A stretch of 64,000 bases of DNA from an uncultured Roseburia sp. (GCA_934317215.1 CAKREH010000013.1:27157-91156); one strand, 5' to 3'. Shown: positions 1 to 7,943, counted from the stretch's first letter. The notes: generated from the sequence alone by a model not told the origin. A program made the numbers and translations.

Positions 1-564
1 CCATTGATCTGAAACCTGTGTCATATTATCTATAAAAATAATCATGGATGAAAAGAATATCGCCACATTCTGCATATACCATGTATCAATAACATAATCC
101 AGGATAGCAGTGAATGCCAGAATGAAAACATATCCCAGATACAGACAAAGTGTTTTTTTTCTATATTGATCCTTCCCCAGCAGCAACACGGTTAATAATA
201 CCAGAATGTCTAATATGACCAGTGCTCTGATCGTATCATAAATTCCGATATACGAAGAATAATTGCCACATTCAAAATATCCAGCCTTTTCCATAATGCC
301 CGGAAGTATGGTACAACCCATGCCAATTATTCCGATCAGGACAGACACCATCAGGAGTACTTTCTTCGCCCTGACAAATCTTCTGCCTTCTTTTGTTATG
401 AAGATTGTAAATGCCGTCAGATACAAAAACTTTAACCAGTACAGGGCATAACGTACGATATTCAGGTTCCAGTACGCCCATTTAGTATTATTACTGATAA
501 ACATATAACTGTCCAGATCGCAGAACATCATTGCCACTGTAATAAAATAGATAATCTTTTCCAT
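1..564 (-). CDS. Multi-pass membrane protein, runs off the window edge
   Basis: An open frame begins at the ATG at 564 and stays open to base 1, so only the first 188 codons are visible. The translation is strongly hydrophobic, with about five to six predicted membrane segments separated by short charged loops such as KEGRRF and GKDQYRKK. This layout is common in membrane sensor modules at the front of diguanylate cyclases and histidine kinases, but no catalytic domain is in view, so the function is unknown. AGAAGG directly abuts the ATG, which is poor spacing. The small frame 528..683 overlaps this start, so the true beginning could lie there if a frameshift separates them. Confidence 0.55.
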   Translation of the reverse strand, partial: MEKIIYFITVAMMFCDLDSYMFISNNTKWAYWNLNIVRYALYWLKFLYLTAFTIFITKEGRRFVRAKKVLLMVSVLIGIIGMGCTILPGIMEKAGYFECGNYSSYIGIYDTIRALVILDILVLLTVLLLGKDQYRKKTLCLYLGYVFILAFTAILDYVIDTWYMQNVAIFFSSMIIFIDNMTQVSDQW

Positions 565-683
565 CCTTCTCTGCTCTTTTTTTCAAGTGCCTTCACATAG
601 CCGGATGAAAAAACAATATACGTATTGAGTGCAAGACACCATATTGTAATAAACAATAAATACTGATTCATAATGGTCTGCAT
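528..683 (-). CDS. Small one-helix ORF overlapping the membrane protein start
   Basis: This 51-residue frame starts MQTIMNQYLLFITIW and has AAGGGGAAC upstream at good spacing. It holds one hydrophobic helix and then a basic stretch (KALEKKSREGWKR), and it stops about 35 bases inside the next gene. It looks like the first transmembrane helix of the neighbouring multi-pass protein read one frame off. It may be a translationally coupled leader peptide, or the real N-terminus separated by a frameshift or sequencing error. No function can be assigned. Confidence 0.4.
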   Translation of the reverse strand: MQTIMNQYLLFITIWCLALNTYIVFSSGYVKALEKKSREGWKRLSILLQWQ

Positions 684-712
684 ATATAGTTCCCCTTATT
701 TACCTGTAAATC

Positions 713-2413
713 TCACTTTCCGTTCTCCATATTCTTTCCGTATACACACAATTCTATAAAATCATCTTTTTTACATGGTCTGCCATAAAAATACCCCTGA
801 AGAAGATCGACCCCCATTTTCTTCATTGTCTGACACCACCTGCTCTGTTCAATTCCCTCTACACATATCCCGACATTGATGCTGTGTACCATTGTAATCA
901 TATTTTTAAATAGTTCGTAATCTCTCTGTCCGTCCATGGCTTTTGCTGTAAAATTACGGTCTATTTTAATATAGTCCGGGTTCATATCACTGATACAGTG
1001 AAAGTTTGAATATCCTGTCCCAAAATCATCTATTGCAAAATGTATCCCACTGTCTTCTAATTTCTGACGAAATCTGATAAACGGAACCGTCATATCCATA
1101 AATCTGCTTTCCGTCATTTCTATGCAGATACCTGAAGGATTTAAGGCATATTTTTTTATGACATCAATAATGTCATACTCAACATTTCCCTGTGCAATCT
1201 GTACATATGAAACATTGACATTCATCTGGAAACGGGGAATAAACTCCCGGATCTTGCAGTACATTTTTGCCGCTTCTTTCAGGACAAATCTTCCTGCCGG
1301 AATGATCAGTCCTGTTTCTTCCAGCAGCGGAATGAATTCTGCCGGTGAAATTACCTCCGCACCATCTTCTGAATTCATTGTAAATCTCATTAATGCCTCA
1401 GCACCGATCATTGTTTCTGTTGCACAATCCATGATAGGCTGATAGTACACATCAAAACCCTCATACTGATCTGCTATTGAGCGGCGCAGTGCACCTGTTA
1501 TTTTTTCTTTTCGCAGATAGGCATTATAATCCTCCTGCCGAAAAAAATAAAAACTGTTCTTCCCCATCTCTTTTGCGTATTTCAGGGCAAATTCAGACTT
1601 TCTCCTGCACTCCTCATAGCCTTCCCGGGCATGTTCTGCATCTATGACTCCGACAGAGACTGTAAAGATTGATCTATATTGCTCAGATACAATAAAATCA
1701 TATATTTTTTTACAGATCTTTTCCCTCAGCTTTACAGCCTCATCTCTGTCATGGCTTTGCAGATCTGCTATGATATACTGATCTCCTGTAAGATGGTATA
1801 GACGCTGCTGCCCGGAAAGAGATTCTTTCATACAGTCTGCCACCTTTTTCAGTACATAATCGCCATAACCCATTCCACAGGAATTATTTACCATCCAGAA
1901 ATTATCAATGCCTATGCGCATGAAAAATCCTGCAGAAATCGGTTTGTTTTGTGAACGTATGTAATCGCAGAACTCTCTTTCACCCAGAAGACCGGTAACA
2001 TTATCTGCTCTCTGGGAATTGCCTGTCTCATTCATGCATCCAATCAGATAGGCCGGTTTCCCCTTATCATCATCTACTACCACACCCCGGCAGTTGATCC
2101 AGACGATCTTCCCTTCTTTGTCAAGCCATCTGTAATGAAGATTATGTGATTTTTCTTTTCCGGCAGCTATATCTGCAAAATGTTCCGTCAGCATCTCGCG
2201 GTCTTCCTCGTATACTGCGGGCAAAACATCATTCATAGCATCATTTAAAAATCTGCCTGATATCCGAAAACGATCCACTGCAGACTGTGACATCTCTATT
2301 TTATTATTCTGTATATCAAATACATAAAGGAAATCATCCATGCTCTCAGAAATAATTTCCACCAGTTTTTCTGCTGTCATTCCTCCAACTAATGTAAAAA
2401 CATCCATGCTCAT
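713..2413 (-). CDS. PAS-GGDEF-EAL protein, probable cyclic-di-GMP phosphodiesterase
   Basis: The order is a PAS-like sensor (about residues 15-130), a GGDEF-fold domain and a C-terminal EAL domain. The GGDEF signature is degenerate (TGDQY), so cyclase activity is unlikely. The EAL domain keeps its catalytic motifs: AEALMRF, the Glu of MTES, DDFGTGYS, KIDR, CVEGIE and LQGYFYGRP. It should therefore hydrolyse c-di-GMP, with the GGDEF fold perhaps acting as a GTP sensor. No membrane segment is visible, so it is probably cytosolic. The start is set at an ATG preceded by AGGGGAAAC; an upstream TTG in the same frame lacks such support. Confidence 0.85.
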   Translation of the reverse strand: MSMDVFTLVGGMTAEKLVEIISESMDDFLYVFDIQNNKIEMSQSAVDRFRISGRFLNDAMNDVLPAVYEEDREMLTEHFADIAAGKEKSHNLHYRWLDKEGKIVWINCRGVVVDDDKGKPAYLIGCMNETGNSQRADNVTGLLGEREFCDYIRSQNKPISAGFFMRIGIDNFWMVNNSCGMGYGDYVLKKVADCMKESLSGQQRLYHLTGDQYIIADLQSHDRDEAVKLREKICKKIYDFIVSEQYRSIFTVSVGVIDAEHAREGYEECRRKSEFALKYAKEMGKNSFYFFRQEDYNAYLRKEKITGALRRSIADQYEGFDVYYQPIMDCATETMIGAEALMRFTMNSEDGAEVISPAEFIPLLEETGLIIPAGRFVLKEAAKMYCKIREFIPRFQMNVNVSYVQIAQGNVEYDIIDVIKKYALNPSGICIEMTESRFMDMTVPFIRFRQKLEDSGIHFAIDDFGTGYSNFHCISDMNPDYIKIDRNFTAKAMDGQRDYELFKNMITMVHSINVGICVEGIEQSRWCQTMKKMGVDLLQGYFYGRPCKKDDFIELCVYGKNMENGK

Positions 2414-2541
2414 AACTCTAGTTTCCCCTACTATCTTTATAGTAAGCAAATTTTTCAGTTATTTATACCAATTTTTTTAACTTTTATCAAGATATTTTCC
2501 GAAAAAATTCAAACGCCCGCAAAGTCTGGTGCAGACATTTT

Positions 2542-2582
2542 TAAATAAAAATAGCAGGTAAATATCCTGCTGTTTTTATTTA
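2542..2582. terminator. Bidirectional intrinsic terminator
   Basis: AGCAGG and CCTGCT form a stem around a 7-base loop. The flanks are A-rich on the left and T-rich on the right, extend the pairing to about 15 bp with one wobble, and supply a U-tract on either strand. It insulates the EAL gene from the ribosomal protein operon. The AT-rich 2600-2695 stretch beyond it shows no gene or obvious site. Confidence 0.6.
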
Positions 2583-2698
2583 TAGATTTTTCTCAATAGT
2601 TCTCTATTCCAAGTAAAATAACACAAATCTTTCCAATTTGCAAATAATATTTACTTATAAATTGCTTATATTGCATAAAATCTACTTAATAACTTTTA

Positions 2699-2936
2699 TC
2701 TTCTCCTCCACAAAGTGCTCATCCCGCCCGGAAGGCTTTTCATTCATATGACGTAATTTCCTATGAAGATTCGGGTGTCAAAAGGTGATTTTCAATTTTG
2801 GGTCTGTCAAATTGCACAAAACCGAACTTGTTTTGTTCCGTTGTCCGAAAATAAGAAAAACAGTCTCGGCTTTGTGCAATTTGACAATCGCTAAGTTATG
2901 AACCACCTTTTGACACCCGAATCCTATGAATGAAAA
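2699..2936. repeat. Dispersed hairpin repeat (copy 1), interrupted by an inserted element
   Basis: The left part shares about 60 bases with 7660-7737, including CATCCCGCCCGGA and the loop ACGTAATTT. In this copy the right arm (CCTATGAATGAAAA) is pushed 155 bp away by the element at 2768-2922. Removing that element and one CCTATGAA restores a nearly perfect 14-bp hairpin like copy 2. The arms differ from copy 2 at paired positions on both sides, so pairing appears to be conserved. Confidence 0.7.
2768..2922. mobile_element. 155-bp MITE-like inverted-repeat element with 8-bp target duplication
   Basis: The ends are inverted repeats (GATTCGGGTGTCAAAAGGTG and its complement, 19-20 bp perfect). 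A second nested stem (TGTCAAATTGCACAAA at 2805-2820 with 2871-2886) closes on a central loop. CCTATGAA flanks the element on both sides (2760-2767 and 2923-2930), as expected for transposition with an 8-bp target duplication. It has no coding capacity. The loop carries TTCCGNTGTCCGAAAATAAG, also found in the related element at 40847-41150. It is presumably moved in trans; the transposase family is unknown. Confidence 0.75.
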
Positions 2937-2977
2937 AAACACCGTACCAACGTTTCAAACGTCTGCACGGTGTTTTA
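2933..2977 (-). terminator. Terminator of the rpsF-ssb-rpsR operon
   Basis: Read on the minus strand, AAACACCGTGC pairs with GTACGGTGTTT around a loop and is followed by a run of T. It lies 60 bases after the rpsR stop and should end the ribosomal protein transcript. Confidence 0.8.
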
Positions 2978-2993
2978 TTCATCACATATTGTC

Positions 2994-3044
2994 ATTCGCT
3001 GTGAGTTTATTCGCTGTGAGTTTACTCACTGCGAATTTATTCGC
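2994..3044 (-). repeat. Short tandem/inverted repeats at the rpsR stop
   Basis: TTCGCTGTGAGTTTA occurs twice in tandem and is followed by the diverged CTCACTGCGAATTTA. On the transcript these give small mutually exclusive hairpins (GCGAATAAATTCGC, GTGAGTAAACTCAC) that begin inside the last codons of rpsR. They may protect the mRNA 3' end or be replication-slippage debris. Confidence 0.5.
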
Positions 3045-3300
3045 ATACGTACGGCATTAATGCAACGTGACGAGCTCTCTTGATAGCTACTGTAAGAGCT
3101 CTCTGATGTTTTGCACAGTTGCCTGTGATACGACGAGGAAGGATTTTTCCTCTCTCAGAGATGTATCTCTTTAATTTGTTTGTATCTTTGTAATCGATTA
3201 CGTTATCTTTTCCACAGAAAACGCAAACTTTTTTTCTTCTATGCATTGGGCGTCTCTTCATTGGTGCGCCATCTTTGTCTGCTGCTTTATTGAAAGCCAT
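3037..3300 (-). CDS. rpsR: 30S ribosomal protein S18 (bS18)
   Basis: This 87-residue protein matches bS18, the small-subunit protein that binds 16S rRNA together with S6. It shows RRKKVCVFCGKDNVIDYKD, LKRYISERGKILPRR and the conserved C-terminal HQRALTVAIKRARHVALMPY. The length is normal for a Firmicute with a basic N-terminal extension. It is the last gene of the rpsF-ssb-rpsR operon and is followed by an intrinsic terminator. A GGAGG site precedes the ATG. Confidence 0.98.
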   Translation of the reverse strand: MAFNKAADKDGAPMKRRPMHRRKKVCVFCGKDNVIDYKDTNKLKRYISERGKILPRRITGNCAKHQRALTVAIKRARHVALMPYVCE

Positions 3301-3358
3301 GATAATTACCTCCTGTTGTTATCGTAAACCGCTATGTGAACTCACATCACGATTTCCA

Positions 3359-3805
3359 TTAGTTAAATGGTAACTCTTCATCAATTCCATCCGGAATATT
3401 CATGAAGCCATCACCTGCTGCACTGCTCGGTGACGGTCTGTCGGAAGGGTTAAAACCGGAGTTATCTCCACCGCCGCTGGCATTCTTGCTTTCTGCAAAC
3501 TCTACGTTCTCAGCAACAACGTCCGTCGTGTAAACACGCTGTCCGTCTTTGTTGGTGTAGCTGCCAGTTTGAATACGGCCTTCCAGAACGAATTTTGTTC
3601 CCTTACGTCCGAATCTCTCCAAAAACTCTGCTGTTCTGCCAAATGCAACACAGTTGATGAAATCTGTATTCTGATCATCTCCGTCACGACGGAAACGGCG
3701 ATCTACTGCAAGTGAAAATCTCGCAATCGCAGTGGCACTCTCGCCCTGGGAATAACGGATCTCTGCGTCTCTGGTCAATCTTCCCATAAGAATAACTTTG
3801 TTCAT
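3359..3805 (-). CDS. ssb: Single-stranded DNA-binding protein
   Basis: This 148-residue protein is a bacterial SSB, which coats single-stranded DNA in replication, recombination and repair. The N-terminal OB fold starts MNKVILMGRLTRDAEIRY and includes FINCVAFGRTAEF and VLEGRIQTGSY. A Gly/Ser-rich linker follows, and the tail ends in the acidic tip DEELPFN that recruits partner proteins. The start is placed at this ATG because AGAGAGGAA sits just upstream; an earlier in-frame start would add nine unconserved residues. It lies between rpsF and rpsR, as in most Firmicutes. Confidence 0.97.
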   Translation of the reverse strand: MNKVILMGRLTRDAEIRYSQGESATAIARFSLAVDRRFRRDGDDQNTDFINCVAFGRTAEFLERFGRKGTKFVLEGRIQTGSYTNKDGQRVYTTDVVAENVEFAESKNASGGGDNSGFNPSDRPSPSSAAGDGFMNIPDGIDEELPFN

Positions 3806-3854
3806 ATACGATTCCTCTCTTCTATCAAACAAACCGTTGTCAGTTCAAAGAATC

Positions 3855-4145
3855 TTATTTCTCGTCTTTTCTTACTACTAAGAAACGAAGAACATTGTCC
3901 ATGATGCGGACATCGCGCTCAACCTCTGCCGGAACAGTAGATGCAGCGTCGAACTGGATAAAATAATAGAAAGCTTCTGACATCTTCTGGATCTCATATG
4001 CTAATTTCTTCTTACCAGCCTCTTCTACTTCTGTTACGTTACCACCGGCACGAGTGATGTACTCTTTTGCCTTCTCTACGGTAGCTGTTCTCGCATCGTC
4101 TTCGATCTTTGCACTAACAACAAGCGCTAATTCATACTTATTCAT
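3855..4145 (-). CDS. rpsF: 30S ribosomal protein S6 (bS6)
   Basis: This 96-residue protein is bS6, which sits on the platform of the 30S subunit as a heterodimer with S18. Typical segments are MNKYELALVVSAKI near the N-terminus, LAYEIQKMSEAFYYFIQFDA and the C-terminal RFLVVRKDEK. It is the first gene of the rpsF-ssb-rpsR operon, with AAAGGAGG ahead of the ATG. The 5' leader includes a CTCATATGAG dyad. No S6:S18 autoregulatory motif could be confirmed by eye. Confidence 0.97.
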   Translation of the reverse strand: MNKYELALVVSAKIEDDARTATVEKAKEYITRAGGNVTEVEEAGKKKLAYEIQKMSEAFYYFIQFDAASTVPAEVERDVRIMDNVLRFLVVRKDEK

Positions 4146-4235
4146 GCGAATTTTCCTCCTTTTGGTCTCTGGCCCGCTCTCATATGAGTGAGCAAGGAAT
4201 TTAATAATATATCACGAAAATATATTTTATCATAT

Positions 4236-4281
4236 AAATGCCGGAAATGCAAGGACTTTTTGTTTTGCATTTCCGGCATTT
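4236..4281 (-). terminator. Hairpin downstream of the DUF951 gene
   Basis: AAATGCCGGAAATGCAA pairs with TTGCATTTCCGGCATTT across an 11-12 base loop, giving a 17-bp stem that begins right after the DUF951 stop. The following minus-strand sequence is AT-rich but lacks a clean T-run, so it may act as a weak terminator or mRNA 3' stabiliser. Confidence 0.6.
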
Positions 4282-4282
4282 C

Positions 4283-4474
4283 TTACTCTGCTTCCTTCTT
4301 GCGGATTTCTTTTGTATTTTTTTCCACAAGTTTTCTTGCAATCATAATCTGGTGTCCGCAGCCTAAACATTTCAGTCTGAAATCTGCGCCCACGCGCAGG
4401 ATCTCCCACTCACTGCTGCCACATGGATGCTGTTTTTTCAAACGCACCACATCGCCTACTTCATATTTATCCAT
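4283..4474 (-). CDS. DUF951 small zinc-ribbon-like protein
   Basis: This 63-residue protein has the DUF951 pattern: MDKYEVGDVVRLKKQHPCGS, then EWEILRVGADFRLKCLGCGH and IMIARKLVEK. Three cysteines (HPCG and CLGC) and nearby His residues look like a metal site. The family is widespread in Firmicutes, often near rpsF, ssb and replication genes; its role is not established. GGAAG lies just before the chosen ATG, while the longer frame upstream is basic and unconserved. It sits 31 bp after the LURP-one-like gene, so the two are probably co-transcribed. Confidence 0.9.
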   Translation of the reverse strand: MDKYEVGDVVRLKKQHPCGSSEWEILRVGADFRLKCLGCGHQIMIARKLVEKNTKEIRKKEAE

Positions 4475-4505
4475 GAATCTTCCTTTTTTTCTCCTTGTTA
4501 TTTTA

Positions 4506-4979
4506 TTATTTATTCTGCGAACAGTTCGCCGCATCAATCGCAATCACAAGCATCATTCCAAGCAGTTCATCTCCGGGATTGGTGAAATCGATCACATAGG
4601 TATCTCCCCAGCGGAGCAGCTGCTTGGAAATATGAATAATGGAACTGCAGCCGGAATAGACGTCGTAATCCCAGCCAAGGAAATCTCCCTCCACACGCCA
4701 TCCGTTAAAATCGATATCATATTTTGGCCGGAACAAAGTAAACTGCTTTTCGATCTGTCCTCTTTTGATCCCGCCGGTTTCAATCTCAAACACCGGAAGC
4801 AGATTAAATAGTTTCTGCCGGATCATACCGACCTCATTGTGTGCAGCATCATATACATGGATCTGATGTCCAAGCGCAAACACTTCCGCCTTGACAAAAT
4901 ACCGCACATTCCCCTCTTCATCATACACATCGTAAGTATCTGACCAGGAAAAAACTCTCTGTTTTATCAGTAAACGCAT
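4506..4979 (-). CDS. LURP-one-related (YxjI/DUF567) protein
   Basis: This 157-residue protein resembles the LURP-one-related/scramblase-like fold. It begins MRLLIKQRVFSWSDTYDVYDEEGN, has a central hydrophobic beta-rich core (VFALGHQIHVYDAAHNEVGMIRQKLFNLLPVFEI), then DFNGWRVEGDFLGWDYDVY and DTYVIDF. Proteins of this fold form a 12-strand barrel around a central helix; their biochemical role in bacteria is unknown. There is no signal peptide or membrane helix. AAGGAGTAACGT precedes the ATG. Confidence 0.85.
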   Translation of the reverse strand: MRLLIKQRVFSWSDTYDVYDEEGNVRYFVKAEVFALGHQIHVYDAAHNEVGMIRQKLFNLLPVFEIETGGIKRGQIEKQFTLFRPKYDIDFNGWRVEGDFLGWDYDVYSGCSSIIHISKQLLRWGDTYVIDFTNPGDELLGMMLVIAIDAANCSQNK

Positions 4980-5051
4980 ACGTTACTCCTTTTTCATAGA
5001 TATGACATTTTCTTTCTCCGGATATACCGTTTTAGAAAACAGCAGCTTTCC

Positions 5052-5780
5052 TCATGCCTGCGGGATCTGTGAAAACACCTCACCAAGCCCCGCCTGGATC
5101 AAAAGGTCTGCCCTGCCATCCATCGGTGTCGTCGATTTGTTGATGAGCACCAGTTTATCACCACGGTAGTAATCAATCAGACCTGCTGCCGGATATACCG
5201 CCAGAGAGGTTCCTCCAATAATCAGCACATCTGCATGACTGATATAAAACACGGCATCCTCCAGGGTCTGCTGGTTTAATCCTTCTTCATAGAGCACGAC
5301 ATCTGGTTTGATCTTTCCACCGCATTCATCACAGAGCGGAATTTTTGTACCGGAATTTAAAATATACTCTGCATCAAATCCTTTTCCACATTTCTGGCAG
5401 TAATTGCGGTGTACACTGCCATGCAGCTCTAAAACACGCTTGCTTCCGGCCATCTGATGAAGTCCGTCAATATTCTGGGTAATAACGGCTTTTACCTTGC
5501 CTGCCGCCTCTAACTCCGCCAGCTTCTGATGTGTCACATTCGGCTTTGCATCCAAGCACAGCATTTTATCACGGTAAAAACGATAAAACTCTTCCGTATG
5601 CCTCATGTAAAAGGTGTGGCTTAAGATCGTTTCCGGCGGATAATCATACTTCTGGTTATAAAGTCCGTCCACGCTCCTGAAATCCGGGATACCACTCTCC
5701 GTTGAGACTCCTGCACCCCCGAAAAATACAATGTTATCTGATTTCTGCACCATGTCTAAGAATTTTTCAATATTTGTCAT
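5052..5780 (-). CDS. Sir2-family NAD-dependent protein deacylase
   Basis: This 242-residue sirtuin removes acyl groups from lysines using NAD+. The Rossmann core shows GGAGVSTESGIPDFRS (about 21-36), TQNIDGLHQMAGS with the NAD-binding Asn and Asp, and the catalytic His in LELHGSV (about 120). A four-cysteine zinc module follows (CQKC near 128-131 and CDEC near 150-153). The chosen ATG has AAAGG upstream; the TTG two codons earlier is not favoured. It lies three bases after the chemoreceptor stop and is probably translationally coupled to it. Confidence 0.95.
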   Translation of the reverse strand: MTNIEKFLDMVQKSDNIVFFGGAGVSTESGIPDFRSVDGLYNQKYDYPPETILSHTFYMRHTEEFYRFYRDKMLCLDAKPNVTHQKLAELEAAGKVKAVITQNIDGLHQMAGSKRVLELHGSVHRNYCQKCGKGFDAEYILNSGTKIPLCDECGGKIKPDVVLYEEGLNQQTLEDAVFYISHADVLIIGGTSLAVYPAAGLIDYYRGDKLVLINKSTTPMDGRADLLIQAGLGEVFSQIPQA

Positions 5781-5782
5781 GA

Positions 5783-7489
5783 TCAATCCTTTCTCAGAAT
5801 AAACTGTCCAACCAGCTCATTTAAAGATACCGCCTGTGCAGACAGCTCCTCACTGGTTGCGGAGGATTCCTGTGCTGCCGCGGAATTGGACTGAACCACC
5901 TCCGAAATCTGGTTGACACCTGATTCTGCCTGTTCCATCGCCTTTGCCTGCCTTGCCGACTGTTCACTTAGCATCTTTGAATCTTCGGCAATCTCTTTGA
6001 TACCCTCAACTACTTCCTCTAATGCCACAGAAGCACTTTCTGCCGCTTTATTTCCCTCTGCGATCTCCTGCAGGGAGCCTTCAATCAGCTGACGTGTATC
6101 GACCGCTGACTGTGCGCTCTGCTCTGCTAACTTTCTGATCTGATCCGCAACAACAGCAAATCCTTTCCCTGCTTCTCCCGCACGTGCAGCCTCGATCGCA
6201 GCATTTAAAGATAACAGATTGGTCTGGCTTGCAATATCTTCAATATCCGAAATAATATTTTCAATTTTCGTTGATGTTTCATTGATACGTCCCATGGCAT
6301 CCATCAGAGATGTCATCTGCTCGCGGCTGTTATCTGCCTGTTTTGCATACTGACGCGCTTTCTGGTGTGATGCCTCAAGTTTTTCTGCCGTTGCACTGAC
6401 ATTGTCCGTAATATTGGTGATTGTTGCTGTCAGTTCTTGCACCGAACCTGCCTGATCCGTTGCACCTTCTGCCAGCGCCTGTGCAGATTCTGCCAAATTC
6501 TCTGATCCCGCCGAAACCTGTTTTGAAGCATCTTCAACATGCTGTAATGTGCTGTTCATCTGACGGTTCATTTTTCTCATGGCATCTTTTAACGCCACAA
6601 ATTTTCCGACATATTTATCTTCGATCTTTGTTCCGATGGCATAATTGCCGTCTGCCATTTCTCCAAGCAGTTCTCCGACATCGGTAATGATAAGGTTGAG
6701 ATTCTTTGCCATCTGTTCTGCTTCCTCTACCATCTCTTTGATCTCATCATCTGCCTCGCTCTCCGGGAACGGACTGTCAAGATCACCTTCTGCGAATGAT
6801 TTCAGGCGGGCAGCCAAAGCTGTCAGCGGTTTCTCTATATCTTCTGCCATTGTATTTCCAATACGGGTCGAGATAACAATAGAAACTACAATCACTGCTA
6901 TGATCACGATCATAAATAACAGATTCATATTGTGTAACGATGTTTTTGATGTATCTCCTTTTTGTACATTCAGATCCATCAATGTTACCATATCCTGATA
7001 TATTTTATCATACTGCGGTGACAGTTCGTTTGTATCAAACTCCTGTGCCTTCAAATAACCGTCATCGGAGGATGATGTCGCATATTCCAATACTTTTGCG
7101 TCAATATCCCAGTAACCATCTAAATCTGTAACCAGCGTGTTATAAGCCTCTTTCGCCTGGGAGAACACTATGGAACTTTCTACCTCTTTCAGATAAGTCT
7201 CAAAGGCTTCTTTTTTCTGATCATGCAGATTAATCTGTGCCTCGATCATATCTTCCTCATCATATCCTACAACAGCGCGCAGGGCACTTCTCGTCTCCGA
7301 AAAAGCCACCATCGCCTTTCCGATATCTCCCTGTGAGAATCCATAATTCGTCATCGCATACTCGTAACGGTTGGACGCAACCAGCATAGCAATGATTCCA
7401 AGTATGGCTGCAATCGTTGCAATACCCGTTACCATCCTAAATCCGGTATTTAACCGCTTTTTGATCCTCATTTCTTTTAGCTTTTGCAT
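5783..7489 (-). CDS. Methyl-accepting chemotaxis protein
   Basis: This 568-residue transmembrane chemoreceptor has a first membrane helix at about 17-38 and an extracytoplasmic four-helix-bundle-like domain to about 190. A second membrane helix at 194-215 leads to a HAMP linker and a long cytoplasmic coiled-coil signalling domain. The kinase-control hairpin tip is recognisable as DIASQTNLLSLNAAIEAARA followed by GEAGKGFAVVADQIRKLAEQS. It would pass ligand signals to CheA/CheW. AGGTGAAC precedes the ATG. Its ligand is unknown, and no other chemotaxis gene is in the window. Confidence 0.95.
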   Translation of the reverse strand: MQKLKEMRIKKRLNTGFRMVTGIATIAAILGIIAMLVASNRYEYAMTNYGFSQGDIGKAMVAFSETRSALRAVVGYDEEDMIEAQINLHDQKKEAFETYLKEVESSIVFSQAKEAYNTLVTDLDGYWDIDAKVLEYATSSSDDGYLKAQEFDTNELSPQYDKIYQDMVTLMDLNVQKGDTSKTSLHNMNLLFMIVIIAVIVVSIVISTRIGNTMAEDIEKPLTALAARLKSFAEGDLDSPFPESEADDEIKEMVEEAEQMAKNLNLIITDVGELLGEMADGNYAIGTKIEDKYVGKFVALKDAMRKMNRQMNSTLQHVEDASKQVSAGSENLAESAQALAEGATDQAGSVQELTATITNITDNVSATAEKLEASHQKARQYAKQADNSREQMTSLMDAMGRINETSTKIENIISDIEDIASQTNLLSLNAAIEAARAGEAGKGFAVVADQIRKLAEQSAQSAVDTRQLIEGSLQEIAEGNKAAESASVALEEVVEGIKEIAEDSKMLSEQSARQAKAMEQAESGVNQISEVVQSNSAAAQESSATSEELSAQAVSLNELVGQFILRKD

Positions 7490-7560
7490 AACTGTTCACC
7501 TTTCCTTTTGTAACATGCCTTCGATACGAATAATTTTAGTATATTTCCGATGTATTTTCA

Positions 7561-7585
7561 AGGGCAGCAGCCTTGATGCTGCCCT
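7561..7585. other. Short hairpin upstream of the chemoreceptor gene
   Basis: AGGGCAGCA pairs perfectly with TGCTGCCCT around a 7-base loop, followed by TTTCT on the plus strand. It may be a weak plus-strand terminator or a leader hairpin of the minus-strand chemoreceptor mRNA. Between here and the tRNA terminator there is only a small hairpin (GAGTC/GACTC) and the dispersed repeat. Confidence 0.4.
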
Positions 7586-7659
7586 TTCTGACACTGACAA
7601 ATTTTAGAACAAAGAGTCGCTTGTGACTCTTTCGCGCCCTGGCGGTGCTGTTTACAGCT

Positions 7660-7737
7660 AACTTCTACTCCGCGAGATGCGCATCCCGCCCGGAGGGCTT
7701 TTTAATTCATAGGACGTAATTTCCTATGAATTAAAAA
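7660..7737. repeat. Dispersed hairpin repeat (copy 2, intact)
   Basis: TTTTTAATTCATAGG (7699-7713) pairs perfectly with 7723-7737 around ACGTAATTT. CATCCCGCCCGGA precedes it, as in copy 1 at 2699-2767. The stem sequence differs from copy 1 at positions changed on both arms, so the fold is conserved, as in REP/BIME-like intergenic repeats. Confidence 0.7.
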
Positions 7738-7778
7738 ACAGTGGCCACACACTGCCATCCGCAGTTATGAACCACTGT
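7732..7778 (-). terminator. Terminator of the initiator tRNA gene
   Basis: On the minus strand ACAGTGG pairs with CCACTGT, enclosing a small inner hairpin (ACTGC/GCAGT), and is followed by TTTTTTA. It begins ten bases after the tRNA 3' end and overlaps the edge of the dispersed repeat. Confidence 0.7.
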
Positions 7779-7787
7779 CTACATGAG

Positions 7788-7861
7788 TTGCGGGAACAGG
7801 ATTTGAACCTGTGACCTTCGGGTTATGAGCCCGACGAGCTTCCAGACTGCTCCATCCCGCG
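7788..7861 (-). tRNA. Initiator tRNA-fMet (CAT)
   Basis: A 74-base cloverleaf with anticodon CAT. The C1:A72 mismatch at the acceptor end and three G:C pairs closing the anticodon stem (GGG CTCATAA CCC) mark it as the formyl-methionine initiator rather than elongator tRNA-Met. The CCA end is not encoded. Confidence 0.95.
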
Positions 7862-7943
7862 CTATTGCAACAGAACATGTGCTCTGTTCGTTTACATAAT
7901 ATTATTATAGACCTTATCTTTCCTGTTGTCAAATAATTACAGA

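Noticed and set aside
1122..1442. Plus-strand ORF antisense to the EAL gene
   Set aside because: The minus strand carries a complete PAS-GGDEF-EAL protein; the plus frame shows no family features or binding site.
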